A stretch of DNA of 64,000 nt from NCBI GenBank assembly GCA_964530825.1, contig CAZHCA010000022.1:1-64000 (forward strand), in the 5' to 3' direction. Below the pieces are notes generated by a model. It was not told the origin of the DNA and made no database searches. It saw nothing but the letters and a program-made list of their open reading frames with translations. Both the position numbers and the translations under genes were made by a program. Numbering within the stretch: the stretch's first letter is position 1; each line of letters starts with the position of its first letter. Below are positions 18,869 to 27,317 of this stretch, piece by piece. Source of the DNA: CAZHCA01 sp964530825. Its GTDB lineage: Bacteria > Bacteroidota > Bacteroidia > Chitinophagales > Saprospiraceae.

Positions 18869-20395
18869 ATGCAGGGGCAAAAGATCTTTTCCGCCGAACA
18901 GGTCCGGAAATGGGACCAATATACGATCCAGCACGAACCTATCCCCTCGATAGCGCTCATGGAAAGAGCCTGCCGTGCTTTTACAGGCTGGTTTATCCGC
19001 CGTTTTCCCAAGCGCCGGGGTACTATCCACCTTTTCTGCGGCCGTGGCAACAACGGCGGTGATGGCCTAGCCATCGCACGCTTGCTGCATGGTCGCGGGT
19101 ACCGGGTAGCAGTATGGGACTGTCAGCTGGGCAGCGGCCGCAGCCCCGACAATCAGACTAATTGGGACCGTCTGGTCCGGAGGCCCGAGATTCCACGCCA
19201 CGCTGTCGTTCCAGAGAAGCCACTCCCAACGATCTTAACTCCTAAGGATACGGTCATCGACGCCCTATTCGGCTCGGGACTTAATCGGCCAGTCGAGGGA
19301 TACTGGGGAGCGTTACTCACCCAGATCAGCGCCCACGGCGGGCCGAAAATCGCCATCGATATGCCATCCGGTGTTTTTGCTGACCAGCCGTCCGCCGGCG
19401 CCGCTTTCGCAGCCGACTACACAATCACCTTCGAATCCCCGAAATTAGGGCTCTTGCTCCCCGAAAACGGCGACTTGGTGGGAGCGCTGACCATCCTCCC
19501 CATTGGCTTGCACACCGCCTATGTCGAACACACCCCCAGTACTACCTACCTGACCACTGCCCAGTCATTACAGGTGACCCTCCGGCCCAGAACAGTACAC
19601 AGCCACAAGGGTACCTACGGCCATGCCCTGCTCATTGCAGGCAGCCGCGGAATGATGGGGGCCGCCGTACTGGCAGTACGATCCGCACTGCGATCGGGTG
19701 TGGGCCTGGTGACGACCTACCTGCCCAAGGTGGGTTACCCCATTCTGCAAATCGCCGCCCCCGAAGCCATGGCACTCACCGATCCGCACGAAGACTGCTT
19801 AACCGAAGCGCCGCCGGCCGACCGCTACCAGGCCATCGGCATCGGCAGCGGCATCGGCCAGCGTGTACAGACCCAGCGCACCGTCCGAGAAGTCCTCCAG
19901 CGAAGTGGTCCCAGCCTGATAATCGATGCCGATGCATTAAATATCATTGCCCGGATACCGGGAGGGATCGATCAACTACCAGCGGGCGCCATCCTAACGC
20001 CCCACCCCGGAGAATATCGCCGTCTTTTTGGTAATTTTAGCAGTGATTTTGAACGGCTAGAGCACCAGCGCCGCTTTTCTGCCGAGCGGTCCGTGACGGT
20101 GGTGCACAAAGGAGCATTCACTTGCATTACTACGCCGGACGGGGCTACCTTTTTCAACCCGACGGGTAATCCAGGTATGGCCACCGGCGGAAGCGGCGAC
20201 GTGCTCACCGGATTGCTGACCGGCCTGGTAGCTCAGGGATATACTGCTCCCGAGGCAGCTGTGCTGGGTGTCTACCTGCATGGGCTTGCGGGAGACCTAG
20301 CTGCCGGAATTGTTGGTCAGGAAGCTCTTACCGCATCAGATATCATCCATCAACTTGGCCCGGCGTTCCGGGCGCTAAAAGCAGGGAAAACATGA
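18869..20395 (+). CDS. nnr: Bifunctional NAD(P)HX epimerase/dehydratase Nnr
   Basis: Repairs hydrated NADH and NADPH. The N-terminal half is the YjeF_N epimerase (FCGRGNNGGDGLAIARLL). The C-terminal half is the ADP/ATP-dependent dehydratase of ribokinase-like fold (HKGTYGHALLIAGSRGMMGA, then NPGMATGGSGDVLTGLLTG). The frame is open from 18701, but those first 56 codons overlap the divergent CoA-transferase gene and are not YjeF-like. The ATG at 18869 (MQGQKIFSAEQVRKWD) matches the family start and gives 508 residues. A 7/8 -7 box (CAAATTTG, 18810-18817) lies about 50 bases upstream. The stop overlaps the sirtuin start as ATGA. Confidence 0.95.
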   Translation: MQGQKIFSAEQVRKWDQYTIQHEPIPSIALMERACRAFTGWFIRRFPKRRGTIHLFCGRGNNGGDGLAIARLLHGRGYRVAVWDCQLGSGRSPDNQTNWDRLVRRPEIPRHAVVPEKPLPTILTPKDTVIDALFGSGLNRPVEGYWGALLTQISAHGGPKIAIDMPSGVFADQPSAGAAFAADYTITFESPKLGLLLPENGDLVGALTILPIGLHTAYVEHTPSTTYLTTAQSLQVTLRPRTVHSHKGTYGHALLIAGSRGMMGAAVLAVRSALRSGVGLVTTYLPKVGYPILQIAAPEAMALTDPHEDCLTEAPPADRYQAIGIGSGIGQRVQTQRTVREVLQRSGPSLIIDADALNIIARIPGGIDQLPAGAILTPHPGEYRRLFGNFSSDFERLEHQRRFSAERSVTVVHKGAFTCITTPDGATFFNPTGNPGMATGGSGDVLTGLLTGLVAQGYTAPEAAVLGVYLHGLAGDLAAGIVGQEALTASDIIHQLGPAFRALKAGKT

Positions 20396-21099
20396 AAAAA
20401 ATCGTCGTCCTCACCGGCGCTGGTATCAGTGCCGAGAGCGGTATTAAAACCTTCCGCGACCACGGCGGGCTTTGGGAAGACCACGACATCATGGATGTGG
20501 CCTCGCCCCAGGGCTGGCAACGCAACCCCGAGCTCGTTCTCGATTTTTATAACCGGCGCCGCGCCCAATTGCAGGAAGTGCAACCCAATGCCGCCCATCA
20601 GGACCTCGTCGAACTCGAACAGCATTTCGAAGAAGTCGTTATCGTGACCCAAAACGTGGATGACCTGCACGAAAAAGCCGGAAGTCGCCACATTATCCAT
20701 CTGCACGGCGAACTGAACAAGGTGCGCAGTACAAAAGATGAGACGCGCATCTACGAATGGAAACAGGATCTACGCCTGGGAGATTTGTGTGAGCTGGGCT
20801 CCCAACTACGCCCCCACGTGGTCTGGTTTGGTGAGACCGTGCCCATGATCGAAGTAGCCGCCTTGGAGATTACCGGAGCAGACTCGGTATTGATTGTCGG
20901 CACCTCCATGCAGGTTTATCCGGCCGCCGGACTCATTCAATTTGCCCCGCCCGAGGCGCCGGTATTCTACATTGACCCCAAACCTAATGTAAGTTGGGAA
21001 TTGGAGCAGCGCCTGCAACTGGAGGTCATCTCCGAGAACGCCTCGGATGGTGTACCACAGGCCTTGGAAGCACTGCTTAAGCTGAAAAATGGGACGTAA
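20392..21099 (+). CDS. cobB: SIR2-family NAD-dependent protein deacylase (zinc-poor, SIRT5-like)
   Basis: 235 residues. It has the sirtuin NAD-binding motifs (LTGAGISAESGIKTFRD at residues 7-23, VTQNVDDLHEKAG, the catalytic His in IHLHGELNK) and HVVWFGE. FYNRRR carries the Tyr-x-x-Arg pair that marks class III sirtuins, which remove succinyl and malonyl groups. The usual four zinc-binding cysteines are mostly gone: the region between NKVRS and QLRPHVVWFGE holds only one Cys. The same pattern occurs, from memory, in other Bacteroidota CobB proteins, so it is probably a lineage trait. It overlaps nnr by 4 bases, so both NAD-linked proteins are made from one message. Confidence 0.93.
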   Translation: MKKIVVLTGAGISAESGIKTFRDHGGLWEDHDIMDVASPQGWQRNPELVLDFYNRRRAQLQEVQPNAAHQDLVELEQHFEEVVIVTQNVDDLHEKAGSRHIIHLHGELNKVRSTKDETRIYEWKQDLRLGDLCELGSQLRPHVVWFGETVPMIEVAALEITGADSVLIVGTSMQVYPAAGLIQFAPPEAPVFYIDPKPNVSWELEQRLQLEVISENASDGVPQALEALLKLKNGT

Positions 21100-21104
21100 A
21101 AAAA

Positions 21105-21126
21105 GCAAAGGCCGGATGGCCTTTGC
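21105..21126 (+). terminator. Hairpin terminator after the sirtuin gene
   Basis: GCAAAGGCC (21105-21113) and GGCCTTTGC (21118-21126) form a perfect 9-base stem with a 4-base loop, 5 bases past the stop. The plus-strand tail (ACAAAAAG) lacks Ts, but on the minus strand the stem is followed by a run of Ts (complement of the A-run at 21098-21104). It may therefore mainly stop minus-strand transcription from the barrel gene that ends at 21178. Confidence 0.6.
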
Positions 21127-21177
21127 ACAAAAAGCTCTCTTGAAAGCCCGTTAAAAATCTCCTTGCGCAATGGGCAT

Positions 21178-21885
21178 TTACTGTGTAAAACGATAGTACA
21201 GCATTGCGCCGACTAAAATATAGGCATCGTTGGCGTCGGGATTACCCGATTCCGAGACGCCGTCGAGATAATCGGAAAAAGCAAAGCGAACGCCACCGTC
21301 GACCGCAATCGTAAATTTTGAATCAAGGTCAATTTTTAACCCCAACCCCACCGGTAAAATAAAGGAGGTTTTGGTAGACCCCGCATTCCGGTCGGCCATT
21401 ATTCCCGGTAAAAGAGACTCCCCTTCATAACCGGAATAATCGGTATTTAAATTCAGAAAGCTCAAGCCGACCCCAGCGTACAGATAAGGCGATACCAGTT
21501 TATCCATAAACTTATTGCCATCGGCATCGGAGAAATAGCGCTTACCACCAAAAGGCTCCCACTCAACCAGGCTGGAGAGTTCGACGTAGTTGGTTTTGAA
21601 AGTGAAGTTCCGGCCCTCTAGGTCGCTGTAATCCGCGTCGCGCCCCTTGAGCTGGCCGTAGGTCAAATTGGTGCGCATGCCGATCTGCTCGGTGATGTAG
21701 ATTTGCCCGGCTACGCCTACCGCTATTCCCGTTTGGCTTAAATTGGGCGTTGAAGAACTGACCATGTCTCCCATATAATGACTGCTACCAACGTAAATAC
21801 CGCCTGCCCAGGTATCAAGTTGTGCCCAAAGGCAAAAGGGTATTCCGGTAAGCACGATCAGCGTATACAATAGTTTCATTCTCAT
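21178..21885 (-). CDS. DUF6089-type outer-membrane beta-barrel protein
   Basis: 235 residues with a signal peptide (PFCLWA|QLDTW). The barrel strands and the stretches GGIYVGSSHYMGDM, VELSSLVEWEPFGGKRYF and YLYAGVGLSFLN are of the DUF6089/outer-membrane barrel type found widely in Bacteroidota. The N-terminal domain of the OmpA protein at 22121-23806 is its paralogue (GVILGGMNYQGDLVPE, LNGMIEWDPFGHKR). Both genes lie on the minus strand 235 bases apart. A second ATG two codons in (MKLLYTL) could also be the start. The role is unknown. Confidence 0.85.
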   Translation of the reverse strand: MRMKLLYTLIVLTGIPFCLWAQLDTWAGGIYVGSSHYMGDMVSSSTPNLSQTGIAVGVAGQIYITEQIGMRTNLTYGQLKGRDADYSDLEGRNFTFKTNYVELSSLVEWEPFGGKRYFSDADGNKFMDKLVSPYLYAGVGLSFLNLNTDYSGYEGESLLPGIMADRNAGSTKTSFILPVGLGLKIDLDSKFTIAVDGGVRFAFSDYLDGVSESGNPDANDAYILVGAMLYYRFTQ

Positions 21886-22120
21886 CGGTTTTGCAGCAAG
21901 TAAAATGGTCTTTCTGCAGGCTTTATAAATAGCCAGCTGATTGTTTTCTGATGGATATGCAGGGATTTAAGCTATCAGAGCAGGCAGGGTAGTCGAAAAA
22001 GCTTAGCGCTTGTGTAATGCCCGAAAAGATTTTTTAATACCGGTACCAAAAATTTACGGGGTTTTCTGGACACGCATTGTAAAATAACGCACTTAAAAGT
22101 TTTTTTCAAAGAAAAATCTG

Positions 22121-23806
22121 CTATTCTTCCGCCGGCTCCTCCTGGTGGTCAACCATTTGGATATCAAATTCTACCCGCCGGTTCAGGCGGCGACCTTCGG
22201 CCGTACTGTTATCCCCAATGGGATTGCTTTCGCCCAGGCCGGCGAAATTCATCCGCCCGCTGGCAATGCCGGCATCGACGAGGTAGTCGAAACAAGCTTT
22301 TGCGCGGCGTTCGGATAGCTTCTGGTTGCTTTCAGCTTTGCCCTGGTCGTCGGTATACCCTCGAATGCTCAAAAAATACTGCGGGTATTTTTTCAAAACT
22401 AAAGCCAACTGGTCTAGGATAGCCTCCGATTCTTCGGTCAGGTCGCTACTACCGGTGCGAAACTGTACTTCTTTCTGCGCCGTAAGGAAAACCTTTTTCT
22501 CTTCGGGCTCCATCTCGGGGCATCCCTGCATGGCTGCCGTACCTTTCAGGTCCGGACAGCGGTCGAAAGGGTCGGCTAGGCCATCGCCATCGGTATCGGG
22601 GCACCCAGTGAACCCGACAGTATCCGGTACCTCCGGGCAGTAATCGTCGCGGTCCAGGATGCCGTCACAGTCGGTATCGGGAAGCGGACAACCTCCCTGG
22701 GCTACCAGTCCCGCTTCAGTCGGACAGGGGTCCAGGTGATCGGCAAAGGTATCGCCGTCGGTGTCCGGACAACCGTCCAGTTCGACTAGCCCGGCTTGGT
22801 CGGGACATACGTCCAGGCTATCGCGAACGCAATCAAAATCGCGGTCGGGACACCCTTCAGTCGCGTCGTAGCCGAAAATTTCAGGGCACTGGTCCAGGAT
22901 GTCCATGATGTCATCACCGTCGGTATCCGGACAGCCGTTGAACACGTACTCGCCGGCAATATTGGGGCACACGTCTTCGGCATCCTCTACCCCGTCGCCG
23001 TCCATATCGGGACACCCCTTGGCGCTGACCGCACCAACGAAACGCGGGCAAGCATCTTCTTTATCGACAATGCCGTCGCCATCGCTGTCTTTGGCATCGA
23101 AGCGAAAGGTAGCACTGGCAGCCCCCAACCAGTACCAATCATTGGTCTCGGCATTTCCAAGCAAGCTGACGCCATCGAGATAGTCGGTAAAATTGTAGTT
23201 TGCAGCCAGGTGCACCCCCAGGGTAAAGGCGCGACTAAAATCAAATTTCAGTCCGCCGCCGATCGTCGTACTGGGGTTAAAAGAAGGTTCCCCGGCTCGG
23301 CGTTCGTTCTCTACCTTCGTCATCAATTCCTCGAGTTCGTCCTCTGAAATGGGTAGGCTGGGATTGTACGATCCGAATACGACATCCGTGTTACGATGAA
23401 TGAAGCCGCCCCCTATAAAGCCGTAGGGCGTAACTTTTTTGGTAAATTTAAACGGTTCCTGATGGCGTTTGTGGCCGAAGGGATCCCATTCGATCATCCC
23501 GTTAAGCTCGTGCAGGGTGGTGGTGAAGCGGTAACGCCGCTCCTGGGTGGCCGTCAGATCGGAGTTGCTGTCATTGCCGCTGAGTTGCCCGCGCACCCCC
23601 TGTAACCGGAAAGAGAAATTGGGATTGAAATACCAACGGCTGAAAATGCCGTAAGCAAGATTCGTCTCTTCCGGTACCGGGTATATTTCGGGTACTAAAT
23701 CGCCCTGGTAGTTCATTCCCCCCAAAATGACCCCGGCCTCCCATTTGGACTGCGCCCCCAGTAGCAGAGGCCCCCAAATGAGAAAAGCTAGGATGTAGTT
23801 TCTCAT
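22121..23806 (-). CDS. OmpA-family protein: DUF6089-like barrel, seven thrombospondin-3 repeats, peptidoglycan-binding domain
   Basis: 561 residues. A signal peptide ends at LLLGA|QSK. Residues about 20-240 form a barrel related to the neighbouring 235-residue protein. Residues about 243-425 hold seven Ca-binding thrombospondin type 3 repeats (DxDGDGIxDxxDxCP...GCP). The last 130 residues are an OmpA domain with SIRGYTDDQGKAESNQKLSE and the diaminopimelate-contacting RRLNRRVEFDI. It should anchor the outer membrane to peptidoglycan, with the Ca-stiffened repeats as a spacer. Repeat 6 has a diverged DTDCDG start. The last residues are acidic. Confidence 0.92.
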   Translation of the reverse strand: MRNYILAFLIWGPLLLGAQSKWEAGVILGGMNYQGDLVPEIYPVPEETNLAYGIFSRWYFNPNFSFRLQGVRGQLSGNDSNSDLTATQERRYRFTTTLHELNGMIEWDPFGHKRHQEPFKFTKKVTPYGFIGGGFIHRNTDVVFGSYNPSLPISEDELEELMTKVENERRAGEPSFNPSTTIGGGLKFDFSRAFTLGVHLAANYNFTDYLDGVSLLGNAETNDWYWLGAASATFRFDAKDSDGDGIVDKEDACPRFVGAVSAKGCPDMDGDGVEDAEDVCPNIAGEYVFNGCPDTDGDDIMDILDQCPEIFGYDATEGCPDRDFDCVRDSLDVCPDQAGLVELDGCPDTDGDTFADHLDPCPTEAGLVAQGGCPLPDTDCDGILDRDDYCPEVPDTVGFTGCPDTDGDGLADPFDRCPDLKGTAAMQGCPEMEPEEKKVFLTAQKEVQFRTGSSDLTEESEAILDQLALVLKKYPQYFLSIRGYTDDQGKAESNQKLSERRAKACFDYLVDAGIASGRMNFAGLGESNPIGDNSTAEGRRLNRRVEFDIQMVDHQEEPAEE

Positions 23807-23989
23807 GGAATCACACTTTTGCTAAATACCAATATGTAAGTACTAAAGTTAAACGGGGTTTCTCTTTAAATGGTACGCCTTAGAATCAAAAAATGGCGAA
23901 CAGCAAGGCTGCCCGCCACAAGTATCAGTAAGTTAACAAGAAAGGGATCAGTAAGACCGATCTTTTAATTCCTATGCCGTTTGGCAAAT

Positions 23990-24160
23990 ATGTTTCTTTC
24001 CTTTATTTGCTCCCCAAAATAAATAATTTGTGAATACTTTGGAAGTCAGTTATCCACATTTCGTGAACAACTTAACTAAGTAATTGAAATTCAAAATCTT
24101 ATAAAATTAATTAATTTTCCACATTGTGGATAACCGGTGAAATCTGTGGAAAAGTGGCCG
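23990..24160. other. Candidate chromosomal replication origin (DnaA-box cluster with AT-rich core)
   Basis: Two perfect DnaA boxes, TTATCCACA at 24050-24058 (plus) and its complement TGTGGATAA at 24125-24133 (minus), face each other across a very AT-rich stretch of about 50 bases (24066-24118). Three further 8/9 matches lie at 24029-24037 (minus), 24115-24123 (plus) and 24145-24153 (minus). The whole sits in the 364-base gene-free gap 23807-24170. Five boxes in 125 bases beside a likely unwinding element is the usual bacterial oriC layout. dnaA and dnaN are not adjacent, which is common in Bacteroidota. An alternative is a DnaA-titration or regulatory cluster. The left part of the gap (23807-23989) holds only the promoter region of the OmpA gene. 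Confidence 0.65.
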
Positions 24161-24170
24161 ATAAGCCAAT

Positions 24171-25118
24171 TCAAAACAGGCGCTTGCGCTGAAAGTACCA
24201 TCCTAATGCCAAACTAAGTAGCAGGGCCAGAATAATGATGAAGTACATCGCATAGGGGTTTTGTTCGAAGGGAAGGGGTACGTTCATGCCGTAGAAACTG
24301 GCCACCAGTGTCGGCACGGTTAAGAAAATGGTAATGAGTGTCAGCCGGTGGATCGTCACGTTCATATTATTGCTGATAATTGAAGCGTACGTATCCATTG
24401 TACCACTCAGGATATTACTGTACACATTCGCCATCTCCAGCGCCTGCCCGTTATCGATGATAATATCTTCAAAGAGATCGGCCTTTTCCTCATCCTGTCG
24501 GATGTGGAGGAAATCGGTCCGTTTCATCTTCATCTTCAGCAGTTCATTAGCATTGAGCGAGTTGAGAAAATATACGTAGCTCTTTTCGATAGCCAGCAGT
24601 TGTTGCAGTTCGCGGTTGCGGCTGGCATGGTATAATTCCTGTTCGATCAGGTTTCGCTTCAGGTTGAGCTTTTTGAGGCAGGTAAGAAAGCGATACACGT
24701 TTTGCTCCAGGATATGCAGGATAAAGAGCGTTTCGTCTTCAGGGTCGAAATTTTTCACCTTATCTTCCAGAAAGCGGCGCAACACAGGGTTTTCGGTCGA
24801 GGTGATCGTGATGACGTTATCGGGGGTCAGGATGATGCCGATCGGGATGGTGAGGTAAATAGCGTCATTATCGTCTTCCTCTTCATTGAGGATCGGCGTG
24901 TTGATCAAAATCAGCCGTACATCTTCTTCCCGCTCGTAGCGCGAACGCTCATCGATATCCAGGGAATCGGTTAGAAAATCCAGCGGCACATCAAAACGCT
25001 GCGCAATTTCCTCCAACTCTTCCTGGCTAAATGGAGGGGCTACGTTTACCCAACAACCGTGGATAGGGCCTTCCAATTCTTTTAACCGTCCGTCAAATTT
25101 TGCATAGTACCTTACCAT
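24171..25118 (-). CDS. corA: CorA-family magnesium/divalent cation transporter
   Basis: 315 residues. The large N-terminal cytoplasmic domain is acidic and helical. Two C-terminal membrane helices follow, the first ending with the signature YGMNVP (GMN motif, about residue 278) and the second being YFIIILALLLSLALGWYF. A basic tail (QRKRLF) ends the protein. These match the CorA pentameric channel. Substrates are Mg2+ and sometimes Co2+ or Ni2+. The gene stands alone, its 3' end 11 bases from the DnaA-box cluster. Confidence 0.93.
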   Translation of the reverse strand: MVRYYAKFDGRLKELEGPIHGCWVNVAPPFSQEELEEIAQRFDVPLDFLTDSLDIDERSRYEREEDVRLILINTPILNEEEDDNDAIYLTIPIGIILTPDNVITITSTENPVLRRFLEDKVKNFDPEDETLFILHILEQNVYRFLTCLKKLNLKRNLIEQELYHASRNRELQQLLAIEKSYVYFLNSLNANELLKMKMKRTDFLHIRQDEEKADLFEDIIIDNGQALEMANVYSNILSGTMDTYASIISNNMNVTIHRLTLITIFLTVPTLVASFYGMNVPLPFEQNPYAMYFIIILALLLSLALGWYFQRKRLF

Positions 25119-25242
25119 AATTGCACTTTACCCGAGTCGTTCCGAGGTCGTGCACAATATTACGATTTCTTATCGGCCCCCACAATGGAGGAAAAAAAGG
25201 GGGACGCCAGGATTATGCCGGCATTTTCAAAAAAGCAAGGCT

Positions 25243-25983
25243 TCAGCTGGCACTTTGTAGTTGTTCGGCGTAGTGCGCATAATCGTTTAAGTCGGGTCGG
25301 CTATTGCGGCTCCAGACGGGCCGTTGACCGTTTCGCAGGCGGTAGTAATCGGTAATGATATCAGCTTGCTGTTCGTAGTTGAAATCGAGTAACCGCTTGC
25401 CGGTCAGCCGGCCACGGCTCAGGGCTTCGGCACCGCCGTAATCATATCCCTCTTCCGAGACCAGCGCCCGGAGGGCGCGGGGGATGTAAGCTATGCCTAC
25501 CCGCTGGTATTGCCACACGTGTACCAGCTCGTGAATGAGAATCGCGTCCGTCATAGGCCCCCAACTATTAATAGTGAAAAAACTCACGTAGCAGTAGCGC
25601 CCCTGCCGGGGTCCTAGCCAGGCGCGTTCGTCGAGGCGCACCCGCCGATAATTGACACGTTCACCAAAAACAGAACGCGCCAGTTTTAGCTCGCGGTCCG
25701 TCAATCCTCTGGTATTAAATTTAACCCAGTCGGCGACCGTTTCGTACAACTCCACTACACCCGAAAGGTCTAGCACGTAAAGGGCCGCCTCTATCCACCA
25801 GAAAAACGCACCCTCCGCACTGTGCCGACCACCTCCCAGGCTGCGCACCCCCGAGCCGAAATGCATGGCCGTGCGCAACAAGCGTCGGGGCAACAGCCAA
25901 ATAACCTGACTTGCCCGGTAAACGGTAAGGGTGAGTTTAGCAGCAACTTGTCGCCCAAGCCACCGCAGCGTATCGGTGCGCAT
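25243..25983 (-). CDS. Uncharacterised protein with an HExxH zinc-peptidase-like motif
   Basis: 246 residues. ILIHELVHVWQYQRVG (about residues 158-173) contains HExxH, and a downstream EQQADIITDYY could give the third ligand. The layout recalls DUF4157-like or eCIS-linked putative metallopeptidases, but the match is not firm and no secretion-system genes are nearby. The N-terminus (1-45) is basic and hydrophobic without a clear signal peptidase site and may be amphipathic. The start codon overlaps the stop of the upstream permease gene by one base (TAATG), so translation is probably coupled. No function is claimed. Confidence 0.7.
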   Translation of the reverse strand: MRTDTLRWLGRQVAAKLTLTVYRASQVIWLLPRRLLRTAMHFGSGVRSLGGGRHSAEGAFFWWIEAALYVLDLSGVVELYETVADWVKFNTRGLTDRELKLARSVFGERVNYRRVRLDERAWLGPRQGRYCYVSFFTINSWGPMTDAILIHELVHVWQYQRVGIAYIPRALRALVSEEGYDYGGAEALSRGRLTGKRLLDFNYEQQADIITDYYRLRNGQRPVWSRNSRPDLNDYAHYAEQLQSAS

Positions 25984-27281
25984 TATTTAAAACTAATAGC
26001 CTTGACCGGACTAATGCGGGTTACCAAATAGGATGGCAACAATAAAAACAATAGGGTAATCAGCAAGGTTCCGAGATTCAGGAGCAGAATGGTCCAGATG
26101 TTTAACTCAATCGGCGCTACCGATAGATAGTAATTCTCCTCCGACAGCTTAATGGGCTGAAAGTACTCTTGAATCAAACAAAGCCCGATCCCAATGATGT
26201 TGCCCCACACTAGCCCCAGCACAATAATGTAACCGGCATAGTATAGAAAAATCTTGCGGATCTTCCAGTTGGAACTGCCAAGCGCTTTCAAAATACCGAT
26301 CATTTTGGTGCGTTCCAAAATCAAAATGAGTAAGGCTGTCACCATATTGATGATAGCTACTATGACCATTAGACTCAGGATGACCACCTCGTTGATATTC
26401 TGCAATTCGAGCCATTCAAATATTTCGGGCAATTTATCGCGTATGGTCTCTGCGTACAGGTCTGGGGGCAGGCGTTCGAAATAAATGTACTCGGCCATGG
26501 GTTGCAGATCGTCGATATCCTCAATAAAAACCTCGAACCCCCCTACCTGATTTTCGCTCCACCCCATCAGTTGTTGGATTTTGCGCAAATCGACCAGCGC
26601 AAATTTTTTGTCGTATTCTTCCAGCCCGGTTTTGTAAATTCCGGCAATCTGAAAGCGGCGACGCAGCTGCGCCCCTTCCTTTACAAAGTGAACGATGAAG
26701 AAATCGCTGGTATCTACTCGCAGCCGGTCGGCAGTTTGCTGGCTGATCAGGATTTCGCCCGAAGGCTCTTCCTGGCCAACCTCCAATCGACGCCCTTTTT
26801 TCAGGTACTGCTCCATAAAGGTCCAATCAAAGTCCTGGCCGATGCCTTTCAGAATAATACCTTCGATTTCGTCGCCGGCCTTGATAATCCCTGGATAGAG
26901 CGCAAAAGCCTGCACGTGACGGACCCCGCCTTCAGTGGAGCGCATGCGCTCTACTTCCTGACCAAACCAATTTTCCCAAACCGGATATTCGACTGCCTTC
27001 ACGGTATCCAAGTGGGGATAAAAAAGCTGATCGACACTGACCGGCTGCATGTCCAACAGGTCGGAATAAATGCCGGTGGCAGTAATGTGAATGTGGCCCC
27101 AGAAGCCAAAAATTTTTGAGCTGATCTCATTTTTGAATCCCGCAATAAGAGCGGATGCGCTGATCATGACGGTCATGCTCAGCGCAATGGCCACGATAGC
27201 AATTCTTATGATGACGCGAGCGAAAGATTGTTCGCCCGAGCGCGCTACTTTACGCGCAATGAAAAGTTCGGTATTTTTCAT
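25983..27281 (-). CDS. LolC/E-like (FtsX/MacB-type) ABC transporter permease
   Basis: 432 residues with the four-helix FtsX/MacB plan. There is one membrane helix at about 25-50 (IRIAIVAIALSMTVMISASA), a large periplasmic domain (about 55-290) and three C-terminal helices separated by cytoplasmic loops (VVILSLMVIVAIINMVTALL, ILKALGSSNWKIRKIFLY, ILLLNLGTLLITLLFLLLPS). The N-terminal FIARKVARS and the ERTKMIGILKALG stretch are typical of LolC/LolE lipoprotein-release permeases. No ATPase (LolD) gene is adjacent. The HExxH gene follows in an overlapping arrangement, and the 915-residue protein gene lies 36 bases upstream on the same strand. Confidence 0.88.
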   Translation of the reverse strand: MKNTELFIARKVARSGEQSFARVIIRIAIVAIALSMTVMISASALIAGFKNEISSKIFGFWGHIHITATGIYSDLLDMQPVSVDQLFYPHLDTVKAVEYPVWENWFGQEVERMRSTEGGVRHVQAFALYPGIIKAGDEIEGIILKGIGQDFDWTFMEQYLKKGRRLEVGQEEPSGEILISQQTADRLRVDTSDFFIVHFVKEGAQLRRRFQIAGIYKTGLEEYDKKFALVDLRKIQQLMGWSENQVGGFEVFIEDIDDLQPMAEYIYFERLPPDLYAETIRDKLPEIFEWLELQNINEVVILSLMVIVAIINMVTALLILILERTKMIGILKALGSSNWKIRKIFLYYAGYIIVLGLVWGNIIGIGLCLIQEYFQPIKLSEENYYLSVAPIELNIWTILLLNLGTLLITLLFLLLPSYLVTRISPVKAISFK

Positions 27282-27317
27282 AAGCTGTCTCCCAAAAGTA
27301 CAGCTTATCGATCAAAA

